DNA from: an uncultured Pyrinomonadaceae bacterium | GTDB taxonomy: Bacteria > Acidobacteriota > Blastocatellia > Pyrinomonadales > Pyrinomonadaceae | Direction: 5' to 3' | Assembly (NCBI GenBank): GCA_902805935.1 | Contig: CADCUR010000125.1 | Location: 1-34,642, forward strand | DNA: 34,642 bases | In this document: in pieces, positions 16,940 to 25,403 of the stretch | Layout of the letters: every line of letters begins with the position of its first letter | Position numbering within the stretch: the first letter of the stretch is position 1 | Notes under the pieces: generated by a model | The model's input: only the letters and a program-made list of their open reading frames with translations | The model's database searches: none | What the model was told of the DNA's origin: nothing | Program-made: the position numbers and the translations under genes

Positions 16940-18538
16940 TTATTCGCGATTATTCTTTCGTTCGACAATCACGCCGTGTTCAGTTTCCCACGTAGCGATT
17001 CGGTTGCCGCGCAAATCTGAATCTTCGACGCTTGCCCGGCTGTTTTCTTTTACGCGGACGGCAACCGTTCCATTGCGATGAATATTGCAACGCCGCGCCG
17101 TGACGACGCTTTCGCCGTAAACGAAAACGCCTGCGTCCGCGTTGTCATAGATATTGCAGCTTTCGACGAGCGCGCCCGCCAGGTTTCCGACGTAAACGCC
17201 CGATTCGCGTCCGTCGTGAACCGTGCAGCGGCGCAGAGTCGTGCGGCTTTCGTCCGTGATGGCGACCTCGGCTTTCCGGTTGCCGTAAACGTCGCATTCT
17301 TCAAACACGCCGTAACCTTTTTGATGAATGAACACGCCGGAATCGCGTCCGTCGAAGATTTTGCAGCGCCGAAAAATCGGGTTGGCGGATTGGCTGACGC
17401 CGACGTTTGCCAACTGATGATTCAAAATTTCGCAATCTTCAATCGTCGCGGTCGCGCCGTTTCCCCAAACAACGATGCCGCCGTTTTCACCTTCAAAAAC
17501 GCGGCAATTTTTCACTACCGGATTCGCGCCTTGCGTGATTGCGATGTTGGCATTAGCGTTGTGATAAACGTCGCAGTGTTCAATCGAAGCGCGGGCGTTG
17601 TCAAAGATGTAAATGCCCGAATCCGCGCCGTTGTGAATGCTGCAATTCTTTAAAGACGGATTCGCGTTTGCGCCGTGAATCGCCGCGCACGAAAGCGTAT
17701 CGGAACTGATGTCGCAGTTTTCCAGGATCAATTCGCCTCGCGGAACGTCAACGGCGAAAAACGATTTGCCAAAAGATTTTCCGCGCCCCTCAAAAGTCAG
17801 ACCGCGTACTGCCGCCCGCTCGGTTTGCATCGAAACGCAAGGTTGATTCGAGCTTCTGACAATGATTTTTCCAACCGCGCCGTCGCCTTCGATTTCGACG
17901 TTTTTATCGAGCGCGATTGATTCTTGATACAAACCCTCACGAATTAAAAGACGCGAATTCGCCGGAACGTTTCGCAACGCTTCATTAATGCTCGTGAAAT
18001 TTCCGCCGCCGTTTGCGGAAACTACGAAAGTCGAATTCAAAGTTCTAACATTTGCAGTTTGCGTTTGAGTTGTTTGTTTTCTCTGCGCTGTTTGATTCGA
18101 TAATGAATTTTGTTTTGTCTGGGTCGTCGGAGCGGCGATTGGCGGGGAAGAAGTATTTTTCGCCGGTACAATTTCGCTTTGTTTTCCCTCTGGCTCAGTC
18201 TGGCTCGTTTTAAGTTCCGCGTCCGTTATCACGCCGAGCGCCCATGCCCAAGATTCGATTGCCCAACGCGCTGCCGTTTCCGACAAAGCGAGATTGTCGC
18301 ACAATCGCTGCGCTAAGCGAGCAAAGGTAACTTTCCGCGGCACAGCCGAAGCAGTAGACGCAGCGAGCAGATCGGCAACCGCGTGTTCTTCGAGCGCCAT
18401 CGTCAAAACGGAAATCTCGCGCCGGTATGCGCCGCAGTAATCGCGCAAAAGATTTTCGCACCGACGCGGATTTTCGGTAATTACTCGTCCGTGCTGCCGG
18501 ATAATCTCGCGGAGTTTTTGACGCGGCGCGTCGTTCAT
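16940..18538 (-). CDS. Adaptor-domain / right-handed parallel beta-helix protein
   Basis: This is a 532-residue protein without a signal peptide. Residues 1-110 form a helical domain (PRRCENLLRDYCGAYRREI and WAIESWAWALGVITDAE) that is clearly homologous to residues 1-110 of the protein at 20783-21550. A Gln/Thr/Ser-rich linker follows. From about 170 to 525 there are about fifteen 22-24-residue coils of the type NCxIxxxxxSGIxIxxxAxxxIExC, diagnostic of a right-handed parallel beta-helix (pectate-lyase/NosD-like fold). No pectate-lyase catalytic signature is evident, so a binding or scaffold role is more likely than an enzyme. The start lies 3 bp after the PP2C stop, indicating translational coupling and membership of the TerY-P-like system. 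Confidence 0.9.
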   Translation of the reverse strand: MNDAPRQKLREIIRQHGRVITENPRRCENLLRDYCGAYRREISVLTMALEEHAVADLLAASTASAVPRKVTFARLAQRLCDNLALSETAARWAIESWAWALGVITDAELKTSQTEPEGKQSEIVPAKNTSSPPIAAPTTQTKQNSLSNQTAQRKQTTQTQTANVRTLNSTFVVSANGGGNFTSINEALRNVPANSRLLIREGLYQESIALDKNVEIEGDGAVGKIIVRSSNQPCVSMQTERAAVRGLTFEGRGKSFGKSFFAVDVPRGELILENCDISSDTLSCAAIHGANANPSLKNCSIHNGADSGIYIFDNARASIEHCDVYHNANANIAITQGANPVVKNCRVFEGENGGIVVWGNGATATIEDCEILNHQLANVGVSQSANPIFRRCKIFDGRDSGVFIHQKGYGVFEECDVYGNRKAEVAITDESRTTLRRCTVHDGRESGVYVGNLAGALVESCNIYDNADAGVFVYGESVVTARRCNIHRNGTVAVRVKENSRASVEDSDLRGNRIATWETEHGVIVERKNNRE

Positions 18539-18541
18539 AAA

Positions 18542-19669
18542 TTAGTCGGAGAAATTCTTTAAGTTTGAAGATGCGGAATCAGTTTCGGCGAGCGCGGCGA
18601 ATGACGATTCGGAAATTTTATTTTTATCTTTTTTGATCGTTATCGTCACCGTTACGTCTTTTTCGTTTTCAGGCGTGACCGATTGCGAATCAGTCGGCGC
18701 GGCGTTCGCAGGCGTGGCGTTCGGCGCGGGCGGCATTTCCGCCGGCGGCGCTTTTTCGGTTTCGGATTGCTCGGTTTTTTCGGATTTTCCAACGAGTTGC
18801 GGGCGATAAATGATGCCGACGGTGCAATCGTCGCCGCTGCCCATCCGCGTCGCTTCTTCGAGCCACGCTTTCAAGTTGTCGCTGACATCATTAAATCCGT
18901 TTTCAGCCGCCAGCATATTTAAAATATCCGTTCCGGCTTGAAAAAATCCGGCTTCGCTCGAAAAGGAATTTAAGTAGCCGTCGGTCGAAAGCAAAATCAT
19001 TTGCGGACTTTCGGCGGCGGCGAGAATTTTTCGGACGAGAAAGCGAAAATCCTTTTCCGCTTTCGGCAGACACATCGAAGTCGTTTCGTTGGCGAGCAGT
19101 CGCGGGTCTTCGGACAGCGGTTTTGTCACTTCGCCGGTTTCGGAAATATTCAGCATATCGCCGTCGCCGAGCTGCCAATAAACGACGAAATCTTCCTCCA
19201 ACGCAACAGTTAAAGACGTTGTGCCGTAAGCAAGCAGCGGATTGTCTTCGACGAGCTTGCGTGCTTTGGCGTCGGATTTTTTTTCCAGGTTTTCAAATTC
19301 CTTTTCGGTGAACGGCTCTTTTTTCAAATCGGCTTCGACCGCTTCGCGCCAGCGCCGGACTAGCTCTGCGGACAGGTAATCTTTTTGACTTTCGATTTCC
19401 GCCGTATCGAATCTGCCGCGCCGTTCGTCGAGAAATTCGCTGAGCAGATACGCCGATTTTTTCACGACGTAACGCGAGCCGCGGTCGCTGCGAAAACACT
19501 TCGGGCTGCCGTGTCCGTCGGCGACGCAAAGAATAATCGGCAAACTGCGGCTCGATTCGCGGACGAACAAGATATTGTCTTGATTCGGAATTGCGGCGCG
19601 AAGATGCGACGCGCCGGGAACGGTTTCGCCGATGACGCGCCATTCAATCGGATTTTTATTTTCTGCCAT
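18542..19669 (-). CDS. PP2C-type Ser/Thr phosphatase (TerY-P / YegK-like)
   Basis: The 375-residue protein shows PP2C metal and phosphate motifs in order: PNQDN (29-32, usually NED), VADGHG (D51, G52), YGTTSLTVAL (149-151), QLGDGD (168-169), LLSTDG (229-231) and GSGDDCTVGII (D260, D261). All four metal-binding acidic positions are present. The C-terminal 85 residues are Pro/Ala/Glu-rich and probably disordered. It should dephosphorylate substrates of the kinase at 14576-15898. AAGGAA precedes the ATG. VWA lies 127 bp upstream and the beta-helix gene 3 bp downstream on the same strand. Confidence 0.94.
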   Translation of the reverse strand: MAENKNPIEWRVIGETVPGASHLRAAIPNQDNILFVRESSRSLPIILCVADGHGSPKCFRSDRGSRYVVKKSAYLLSEFLDERRGRFDTAEIESQKDYLSAELVRRWREAVEADLKKEPFTEKEFENLEKKSDAKARKLVEDNPLLAYGTTSLTVALEEDFVVYWQLGDGDMLNISETGEVTKPLSEDPRLLANETTSMCLPKAEKDFRFLVRKILAAAESPQMILLSTDGYLNSFSSEAGFFQAGTDILNMLAAENGFNDVSDNLKAWLEEATRMGSGDDCTVGIIYRPQLVGKSEKTEQSETEKAPPAEMPPAPNATPANAAPTDSQSVTPENEKDVTVTITIKKDKNKISESSFAALAETDSASSNLKNFSD

Positions 19670-19691
19670 TTGCGTTCCTTAAAATGAGAAC

Positions 19692-19789
19692 TCACGAGGA
19701 TGGAGAGGATAAAAGGGATTTTCAATCAAAATTTCCTAGATTTTTTTCGTAATTTCCGTTTATCCCTTTTATCGTCCGTGAATTATTTC
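19692..19789. repeat. Imperfect inverted repeat between VWA and PP2C genes
   Basis: GATAAAAGGGAT (19708-19719) pairs with ATCCCTTTTATC (19762-19773), and outside it TCACG (19692-19696) can pair with CGTGA (19777-19781). The arms are about 40 nt apart. It may form an intercistronic hairpin that adjusts relative expression. Confidence 0.5.
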
Positions 19790-19796
19790 TAATGTT

Positions 19797-20612
19797 TTAC
19801 CAAACGTCGTCAACTGTGTTCTGGTCGTTCGGGTCTCCTGCTGAACCGGCAGGAGTTCCTGTCGGCGGCGCGGCAGTGTTCGACGTTCCGGCGTTTTGTG
19901 TTCCGCCGGTTGTCGCCGTTGCTGCTCCGGCGTCAGGGGCGGGCGCGACGGTCGGAATCGGCACGTTTGCTGTATCCGTTCCGGCGGGAACTTCCGCGCC
20001 GGCAGCGGGCGACGACGCTGATTTCAAAACGGCGGTCGAAGCCCATTTAATGTGGCGGACGAGCGCTTCGGGGCTATTGGCGGCGAGCGGTTTGAGTTCC
20101 GAATTGCCGATGAATTTCTGAAGAACTTCCGTATCAACGTCTTTGCCGATTGAAATGGCAATGCGGACGGCTTTTTTGCCCCACGGCTGATCCATCAGAG
20201 CCTTTAATCCGGCGTCGAAATCGTCGGTCGGTTGTCCATCAGAAACTAAAACGAGAACCGGCGGCAGAGCGCGGTCGCTCATCGGCGGCATTTTCAATTG
20301 TTCGGCGACGAGTTCGAGCGCTTTGCCCATATCGGTTTCGCCCTCGGCGGACAAATCCGTCCAGCCGAAATCGGCGACCGGCGTCGGCTGCGAAATATGC
20401 CACTGCGCGCCGTTGGAAAATTTCACGGCGCGCACTAAAACTTGCGCGTTCGGATTGTCTTCCGCCACTTTTTTCATATGCGGCACCGCTTCCCTGATTG
20501 CCGTATTGAGCGATTGAATTTTTCCGTCCTGCTCCATCGAGCCGGAGCTGTCGGCGATCCATATAAAATGCAGCGGTCTCGAAGCGAGTTCGCCGCCCGG
20601 TCGTTTAATCAT
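19797..20612 (-). CDS. TerY/YegL-like VWA protein
   Basis: This is a 271-residue soluble protein with AAGGAG at good distance from its ATG. A single VWA domain (about 12-195) has a complete MIDAS: DSSGS (D21, S23, S25), T93 in GETDMGKAL and D125 in VSDGQPTDD. The pattern matches TerY/YegL-type VWA proteins rather than secreted adhesins. No signal peptide is present. The last 70 residues are an Ala/Pro/Thr/Gly-rich tail. In TerY-P triads such a VWA protein works with a PP2C phosphatase and a kinase, both encoded just downstream here, probably as a metal-dependent protein-binding switch. Confidence 0.93.
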   Translation of the reverse strand: MIKRPGGELASRPLHFIWIADSSGSMEQDGKIQSLNTAIREAVPHMKKVAEDNPNAQVLVRAVKFSNGAQWHISQPTPVADFGWTDLSAEGETDMGKALELVAEQLKMPPMSDRALPPVLVLVSDGQPTDDFDAGLKALMDQPWGKKAVRIAISIGKDVDTEVLQKFIGNSELKPLAANSPEALVRHIKWASTAVLKSASSPAAGAEVPAGTDTANVPIPTVAPAPDAGAATATTGGTQNAGTSNTAAPPTGTPAGSAGDPNDQNTVDDVW

Positions 20613-20782
20613 AAAAAGTTTCTCCTTTTCTGCTTTTTTGAATTTTAATGTAAATCAATTCTGCGGTCTGTTGCAATCGCTTTGCCACAAAACGATTCTT
20701 TATTTGCGCCGACTGACTGCAGATTCGATTCGATTTGTGTATGAATTTTATGCGCCCGAAGATTTAATATTAATGCAAACGG

Positions 20783-21550
20783 TTAGCGGACGGGAAAGCG
20801 CGGCGGTTCGTCACCTCTTTCGCGCTGCGTTTCGCGCATCACCTCAATCGCATACGGGACGCCGAGAAAAAGCACGATTGACGAGATGATGAGCAAAAAT
20901 ATCACGAGCAGACAACTGCGAAAAACCCCGAATCGCCTTTTAACGATGACCGGCGGATTTGCCGTCTGCGTCTGAACCGGCGGCGCGGCGGCAGGCGGAT
21001 TATTTTTCGGAGAAAATACCGGCGGCGAAGGCGATGGCGTTTTAGCCGGCTGCCGAATAACCGGCGGCGTATTAATTTTTGGCAGCGGAGATGTTTGCGC
21101 TCTCGGCGGTTGAACGGGTTTTGTTCGATTGACGTTTGGGACGTTGCTGTTGCCCGCCGGATTGTTCGGCAAAATCTTTTCCGCGCTTGAAATCGGCGGC
21201 GAAGATTTCGCACGCTTTTCTCTCGCCTCAATTTCGGCGTCCGTCGCAATGTCTAATGCCAACGCCCACGAGCCGACCGCCCAGGAAGCGGCTTCGGCGG
21301 TCATCGCCGTCTGCTCTTCGAGTCGTTTTTCGAGTCTGGTTAAAAGCAATTCCGTCGGCGTCGAACGATTTGCCGCCAGCAAATCGAGCGGCACGCGCTC
21401 TTCAATCGCATTCACCAAAACATTTATTTCGCGCCGGTAAGAACCGCACGCGTCCTTTAATAAATTTTCGCAGCGCCTCGCGTCGCCGCACACGTCTTTC
21501 CCGTGTTTAGCCAAGATTCGGCGCAGCATTTGTCGCGGCAGATTATTCAT
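20783..21550 (-). CDS. Adaptor-domain membrane protein (paralogue of beta-helix protein N-terminus)
   Basis: This is a 255-residue protein. Residues 1-110 align with the N-terminus of the beta-helix protein: MNxxPRQxLRxIxxxHG, then RRCENLLxDxCGxYRREIxVL, then WAxxSWAxALxxxTDAEI. A Pro/Ser/Asn-rich linker follows, then one membrane helix near residues 219-238 (SCLLVIFLLIISSIVLFLG) and a short charged tail. The shared domain is presumably cytosolic and anchored at the membrane. I cannot name the domain; its occurrence twice in one kinase/PP2C/VWA locus suggests a homotypic or recruitment domain. It lies 170 bp upstream of the VWA gene on the same strand. Confidence 0.82.
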   Translation of the reverse strand: MNNLPRQMLRRILAKHGKDVCGDARRCENLLKDACGSYRREINVLVNAIEERVPLDLLAANRSTPTELLLTRLEKRLEEQTAMTAEAASWAVGSWALALDIATDAEIEAREKRAKSSPPISSAEKILPNNPAGNSNVPNVNRTKPVQPPRAQTSPLPKINTPPVIRQPAKTPSPSPPVFSPKNNPPAAAPPVQTQTANPPVIVKRRFGVFRSCLLVIFLLIISSIVLFLGVPYAIEVMRETQRERGDEPPRFPVR

Positions 21551-21732
21551 ACAAAAGTCTAATGCGGTAAAGTTTACGGCTTGATTAACAGCTTAACAAT
21601 TAGAGCAAATTTCAGACAATCGAGAAATAATGAAAACCGACGGGAATAACCATGGAACAGAAGCATTTTTAGGTTTTTGTTTTTAGCCGTCGTACTAGTC
21701 GGAGACATTAGGTTAAATACGGCAATCAACCA

Positions 21733-21783
21733 AAACGCGGCTGCAATACGGTTTTTCAGAAAAACCGTATTGCAGCCGCGTTT
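21733..21783. terminator. Perfect 24-bp hairpin after pseudokinase gene
   Basis: The arms 21733-21756 and 21760-21783 are exactly complementary with a 3-nt loop; the core is GCGGCTGCAATACGG. Both strands have short T runs beyond or inside the stem. It lies 42 bp after the pseudokinase stop and may terminate or attenuate transcription into the adaptor/VWA/PP2C genes. Confidence 0.75.
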
Positions 21784-21825
21784 AATAGAGCAGATTGTAA
21801 TTTTGGAAGCCGCCCGTTTCGCCTT

Positions 21826-24345
21826 TTAACGATTAACGACTTTTACATCGCGCTCGCTGACGATTTTCCAGTCGTCGCCGGATTTGACCCATCGCAATTC
21901 CTGAATCACTTCACCGCTGCGGTTTTTTTCTCCTTGCTTGATGGCGTATTTTTTCCGAAAGCGCATCGTCGCGGTGCGACCGTCGCGGCTCAGAGTGATT
22001 TCCGGTTTGCCCGCACGAATGTCAACGGCATTGGCACTGTCAAAAATGCGCCTTTTTTCAGCCCGCACCGCTTCCGGCGAAGCGTTTCGCGTTTGGTAGT
22101 AAGCGTTGACTTTAGGCGCGTAATAACTCATCTGCCGCTCGACATCGCGGGCGTTCGTCGCGGTAATCCATTGGTCGAGCGAAGAATTTAATTTTGTATG
22201 GTCATCGCCCGTCGCCGGTTTTTCGGCTGTCTCGTTGTCGCCGCGTTCAATTACCGCCGATTCTTCGGGCGCCGGTTGATTTATAACCGCTTCGTTCACT
22301 TGCTGTTCGGCAGAAGCGGCGGCGGGCGTTTCCCGGCGCGGCTGATTTTGAACGTCGCGTTTCGCCCCCGTCAAAGGCGACTCTCCGGCGGCAAGCGGCG
22401 CGGTTTCATTTATTTCCAACGCGCCGCTGCTCGGTTCAGTTGTCAATTCGGCGTCGTCGTTTGTTTCGCGGGTCAATGCCGGCGATTGCGGTGCGGAAGC
22501 AGTCGGCGCGTCTTGTGCCGCCGCTGCTTGCTGAGCTTCAACCGGGTCTGTTTGTTGGTTGTTCCAATACATAAACAGTCCGCCGAGAATTGCCAAAGCC
22601 AATGGAGCCGCGGCGAAAAGCATCGGAAATCGCTTCGGCGCAAATCGCCTGGCTGCTGCGTCGCGCGGCTCGATTACATCGCCTGAAACCTGCGCAGGCT
22701 GTAGCGGCTGTTGTTCCTGTTGTCGCGGCAGTTCTTCCTGTCGTCGCGGCGGAGCAGCTTCTCGCATCTTTATGCCAGCGCCGCGCGGTTCAAGCACTTC
22801 TCGCATCTTTACGCCAGCGGCGCGCGGTTCAACCACTTCCCGCATTTTAATGCCCGCAACGCTTGACTCAAACGTTTGCGGAGCGCTCAGCTCAACCGTT
22901 TCCTCTTCCGCGCCGACCGGTTCAACCGCGTCTTCTTCATTTGCAGTAATTAATTGAATTGGCTGCTCTTCGCTTTTGGCGAAAAACGATTCGGACGCGC
23001 TCGGAATTTTGACGACGAACGGAACCGGTTCGGGCGCCGAAGAAACTTCGGCTTGCTCATCTTCGGCGCGTATCGGTTCGGACGCGGGTAAAGCGCCGTC
23101 TGATTCTATGCTCGGGGCAAAAGCCGGTTTTTCTTCCTCAACAGAAATCCTTTGCGGCTGACGGCGAAAATCATTTTCATTAAACGTATTTCCCTGAACT
23201 TGCTCGACAGGCGATTGCTCGGCAAGCGGAGGATTTATCGCCGCTGCCGATGCTGTTGCCGCTGCCGGCGCGTCGGCGTTCGCGCGCGCGACGATTTCTC
23301 GCGGCTGAAGATTTTCATTCGGCAGTTCGTCCGCTTGCGAAACGGGCGTTTGACCGGAAAGCTCCGCCGCGTCCGAGCCGATTTTATTCGGCGCGGCGGT
23401 TTGCGTCATCGCTCGCCACAGTCCGGCGGGCGGCGCGACGAGCTGCTCGATTTGGCGCAGTTGACGGGCGAAATTAGCGGCTGACGAAAGCCGCGTCGCC
23501 GCGCTCGTCTGCAGCGATTGTTTTAAAAGATATGTAAACAACGCCCGAACGTCGTAACGCAAACGGTTGAGCGGCTCTTCGTTTATCTGTTTGTCAACGA
23601 TTGTCGGCGAAGCCGGCTCGTCGAAAGGCAAGCGCCCGCAGAGCATTTCGTAAAGCAACACGCCGAGGCTGAAAACGTCTGTCCGTGCGTCAACCGCTTG
23701 GGAAGCGCATTGTTCGGGCGATAAATAACGCAGCGCGTCAATCGGCGGGTTGACGGCGGAAATTACGGCGACGGCGGCTCGCTCGCCCGTCGCGCCGAAA
23801 TCAAAATTCCGTAATTTAACTGACAAACGATTTTCTTCGACGGCATCGAGAATTATATTCGACGGATTGACGGCGCGATGTATGACTCCGACCGCGTGCG
23901 CCGCTGCCAGAGCTTCTGCCGTTTGTCTCGCAACGGCGACGGCTTCGGTCTCCGAAAGCGCCCCGACGCTTCTCAAATGCTCGCGCAAACTGCGACCGGC
24001 TGGCGATTCGCTAATAACGTAAAAGTCGCCGTTAGGAAGCGAGCCTGATTCAAAGACGCGAGCGACGTTCGGATGAACGATGCCGGCGGCGGCTCGCGCT
24101 TCGCGTTGAAAATCATCGCTTCCGTTTTCCGCCGCGATGATTTTCACCGTGAAAAACCGGTTGAGAGCCGTGTGCGTCGCCCGGTAAGTTTCGCTCGTCG
24201 CGTCGCTTTCGAGCAAAACATCCAGGCGATAATTTTCAATCACCTCGCGCCCGCCCGCGCGCGCCGCGATTAACGAACCGTGATTTTCTTCGCACGCGGC
24301 GACGGCATCTTCATAACAACGTTGACAAACCGAACAAATCTTCAT
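21826..24345 (-). CDS. Transmembrane pseudokinase with zinc ribbon and NTF2-like C-terminal domain
   Basis: The 839-residue protein has a strong GGAGGAAG Shine-Dalgarno. The N-terminus is a Cys-rich ribbon (CSVCQRCYEDAVAACEE). The kinase fold spans about 38-300, but the glycine loop is lost (LESDATSETYRAT). The catalytic loop reads HRAVNPSN (A148 in place of Asp, N150 in place of Lys), and the DFG region reads RNFDFG, with Asn at the aligned Asp position. K68 is kept. It is therefore predicted to be catalytically dead. A long Ala/Glu/Pro-rich linker includes three copies of an AGIKMRE-type repeat (about 493-535). One membrane helix lies at about 575-594, and the C-terminus (about 720-839) is an NTF2/SnoaL-like domain, predicted to be periplasmic. 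This would be a membrane receptor whose kinase fold acts as a scaffold or allosteric partner. Confidence 0.9.
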   Translation of the reverse strand: MKICSVCQRCYEDAVAACEENHGSLIAARAGGREVIENYRLDVLLESDATSETYRATHTALNRFFTVKIIAAENGSDDFQREARAAAGIVHPNVARVFESGSLPNGDFYVISESPAGRSLREHLRSVGALSETEAVAVARQTAEALAAAHAVGVIHRAVNPSNIILDAVEENRLSVKLRNFDFGATGERAAVAVISAVNPPIDALRYLSPEQCASQAVDARTDVFSLGVLLYEMLCGRLPFDEPASPTIVDKQINEEPLNRLRYDVRALFTYLLKQSLQTSAATRLSSAANFARQLRQIEQLVAPPAGLWRAMTQTAAPNKIGSDAAELSGQTPVSQADELPNENLQPREIVARANADAPAAATASAAAINPPLAEQSPVEQVQGNTFNENDFRRQPQRISVEEEKPAFAPSIESDGALPASEPIRAEDEQAEVSSAPEPVPFVVKIPSASESFFAKSEEQPIQLITANEEDAVEPVGAEEETVELSAPQTFESSVAGIKMREVVEPRAAGVKMREVLEPRGAGIKMREAAPPRRQEELPRQQEQQPLQPAQVSGDVIEPRDAAARRFAPKRFPMLFAAAPLALAILGGLFMYWNNQQTDPVEAQQAAAAQDAPTASAPQSPALTRETNDDAELTTEPSSGALEINETAPLAAGESPLTGAKRDVQNQPRRETPAAASAEQQVNEAVINQPAPEESAVIERGDNETAEKPATGDDHTKLNSSLDQWITATNARDVERQMSYYAPKVNAYYQTRNASPEAVRAEKRRIFDSANAVDIRAGKPEITLSRDGRTATMRFRKKYAIKQGEKNRSGEVIQELRWVKSGDDWKIVSERDVKVVNR

Positions 24346-24547
24346 TTTACTTCCTCCAAAGAAACCTTTCTCAAACTAATTTGAAAACATTCATTCGCGC
24401 AAACTAATTAGTCAGCTTTTCGACATACCGCTTGATTGTCGTGTTTATAGACGCTAAACTTCGCGGAAAAAGTTGTAGATTTTATTTGATTGTTCGAGAA
24501 ATTTTGACGGGAACTCATTTTATTTGAATCGCAGGCTTCGCCGCCGA

Positions 24548-25126
24548 CTAAAATGCCGCCGTAAATTTTACAGCTTCACCCGCTTTAACCGTGCGCGGTT
24601 TCGATTTAATTTTCGTTTCGCGCGCGTAATAATTCGCATCGAGCCGCACAATTTTAATCAAATTGACGTTGCGGCAGACGCCTTTTTTACCCGCCGCGGT
24701 TGAGATTTTGTGACACCGAACAGCCAGCGAAAGCGGCGACTTTTTTAATAACTCAGGCGGCAGACGCAAAGCGATGCGGACATAACCGTTGCGGTTGACG
24801 CGCAGCGATTCATTACCGCCGTCAGAAGATATTTGCGTGCCGTCCGGCGCGCCCGTCTCGACGGCAACCGCCGCATCGCGCATTTCGCCGTAGATTTCGG
24901 CGTATAAATAATCGCGCGGGTCGGCAATCGTGTTTTCATTAAGCCGCGCCGCGTTGACGCGCCCTTCGCGGGCGAGTTCTTCCGCCATAATGCGGTATGT
25001 CCAACCGGTGATTGATGCCGTGTCAACTTGCGCCTGGACAGCTAAACTGGCGCCAACGAATAAAAATAAAAATAGACAAATTTTGATGAATAATGAATTT
25101 ACGTTTGCACATTTTGTTCGTTTCAA
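24548..25126 (-). CDS. Small secreted protein of unknown function
   Basis: The open frame extends to a TTG at 25240, but the in-frame TTG at 25126 is preferred. It gives an N-terminus MKRTKCANVNSLFIKICL and a classical signal peptide ending SLAVQAQ, preceded by AGAGG at short spacing. The mature part is about 160 residues and contains two Cys (AVRCHK and GVCRNV) that could form a disulfide, with beta-strand-like alternation in the second half. No family is recognised. It is upstream of the pseudokinase gene on the same strand, 202 bp away. Start choice is uncertain; the reading frame itself is likely real because of the signal peptide. Confidence 0.65.
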   Translation of the reverse strand: MKRTKCANVNSLFIKICLFLFLFVGASLAVQAQVDTASITGWTYRIMAEELAREGRVNAARLNENTIADPRDYLYAEIYGEMRDAAVAVETGAPDGTQISSDGGNESLRVNRNGYVRIALRLPPELLKKSPLSLAVRCHKISTAAGKKGVCRNVNLIKIVRLDANYYARETKIKSKPRTVKAGEAVKFTAAF

Positions 25127-25403
25127 TTCCTCTTGAGAAATAGTCTCGTCTCCGCCGAAGACTTCTAAAATCTTTTCTTTCGCCGGTTTTTCGGGTTTCA
25201 AATGTTTTGCTGTTTTGATTGGAAAAGACAAGACTAACAACCGGAAATAAACAAAATGTGTCGCGGGTTTTACCGGACGATTAAATCCGCGTGAAATTTC
25301 TGTAACGAATTTGCAGCGAATAAATTTCGCCGCTTAACAGACATTTAACGAGCATTCGATTAAACTGGTTTTCAATACAAAAAATCAACAAACGGGAGAA
25401 TTT

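Noticed and set aside
22742-22866. CRISPR array
   Set aside because: The three repeats are in-frame coding repeats of a protein linker without unique spacers or cas genes nearby.
14576-24345. Classical tellurite-resistance (terZABCDEF) operon
   Set aside because: Only VWA, PP2C and kinase components are seen; no TerD-domain or TerC protein is encoded in the window.
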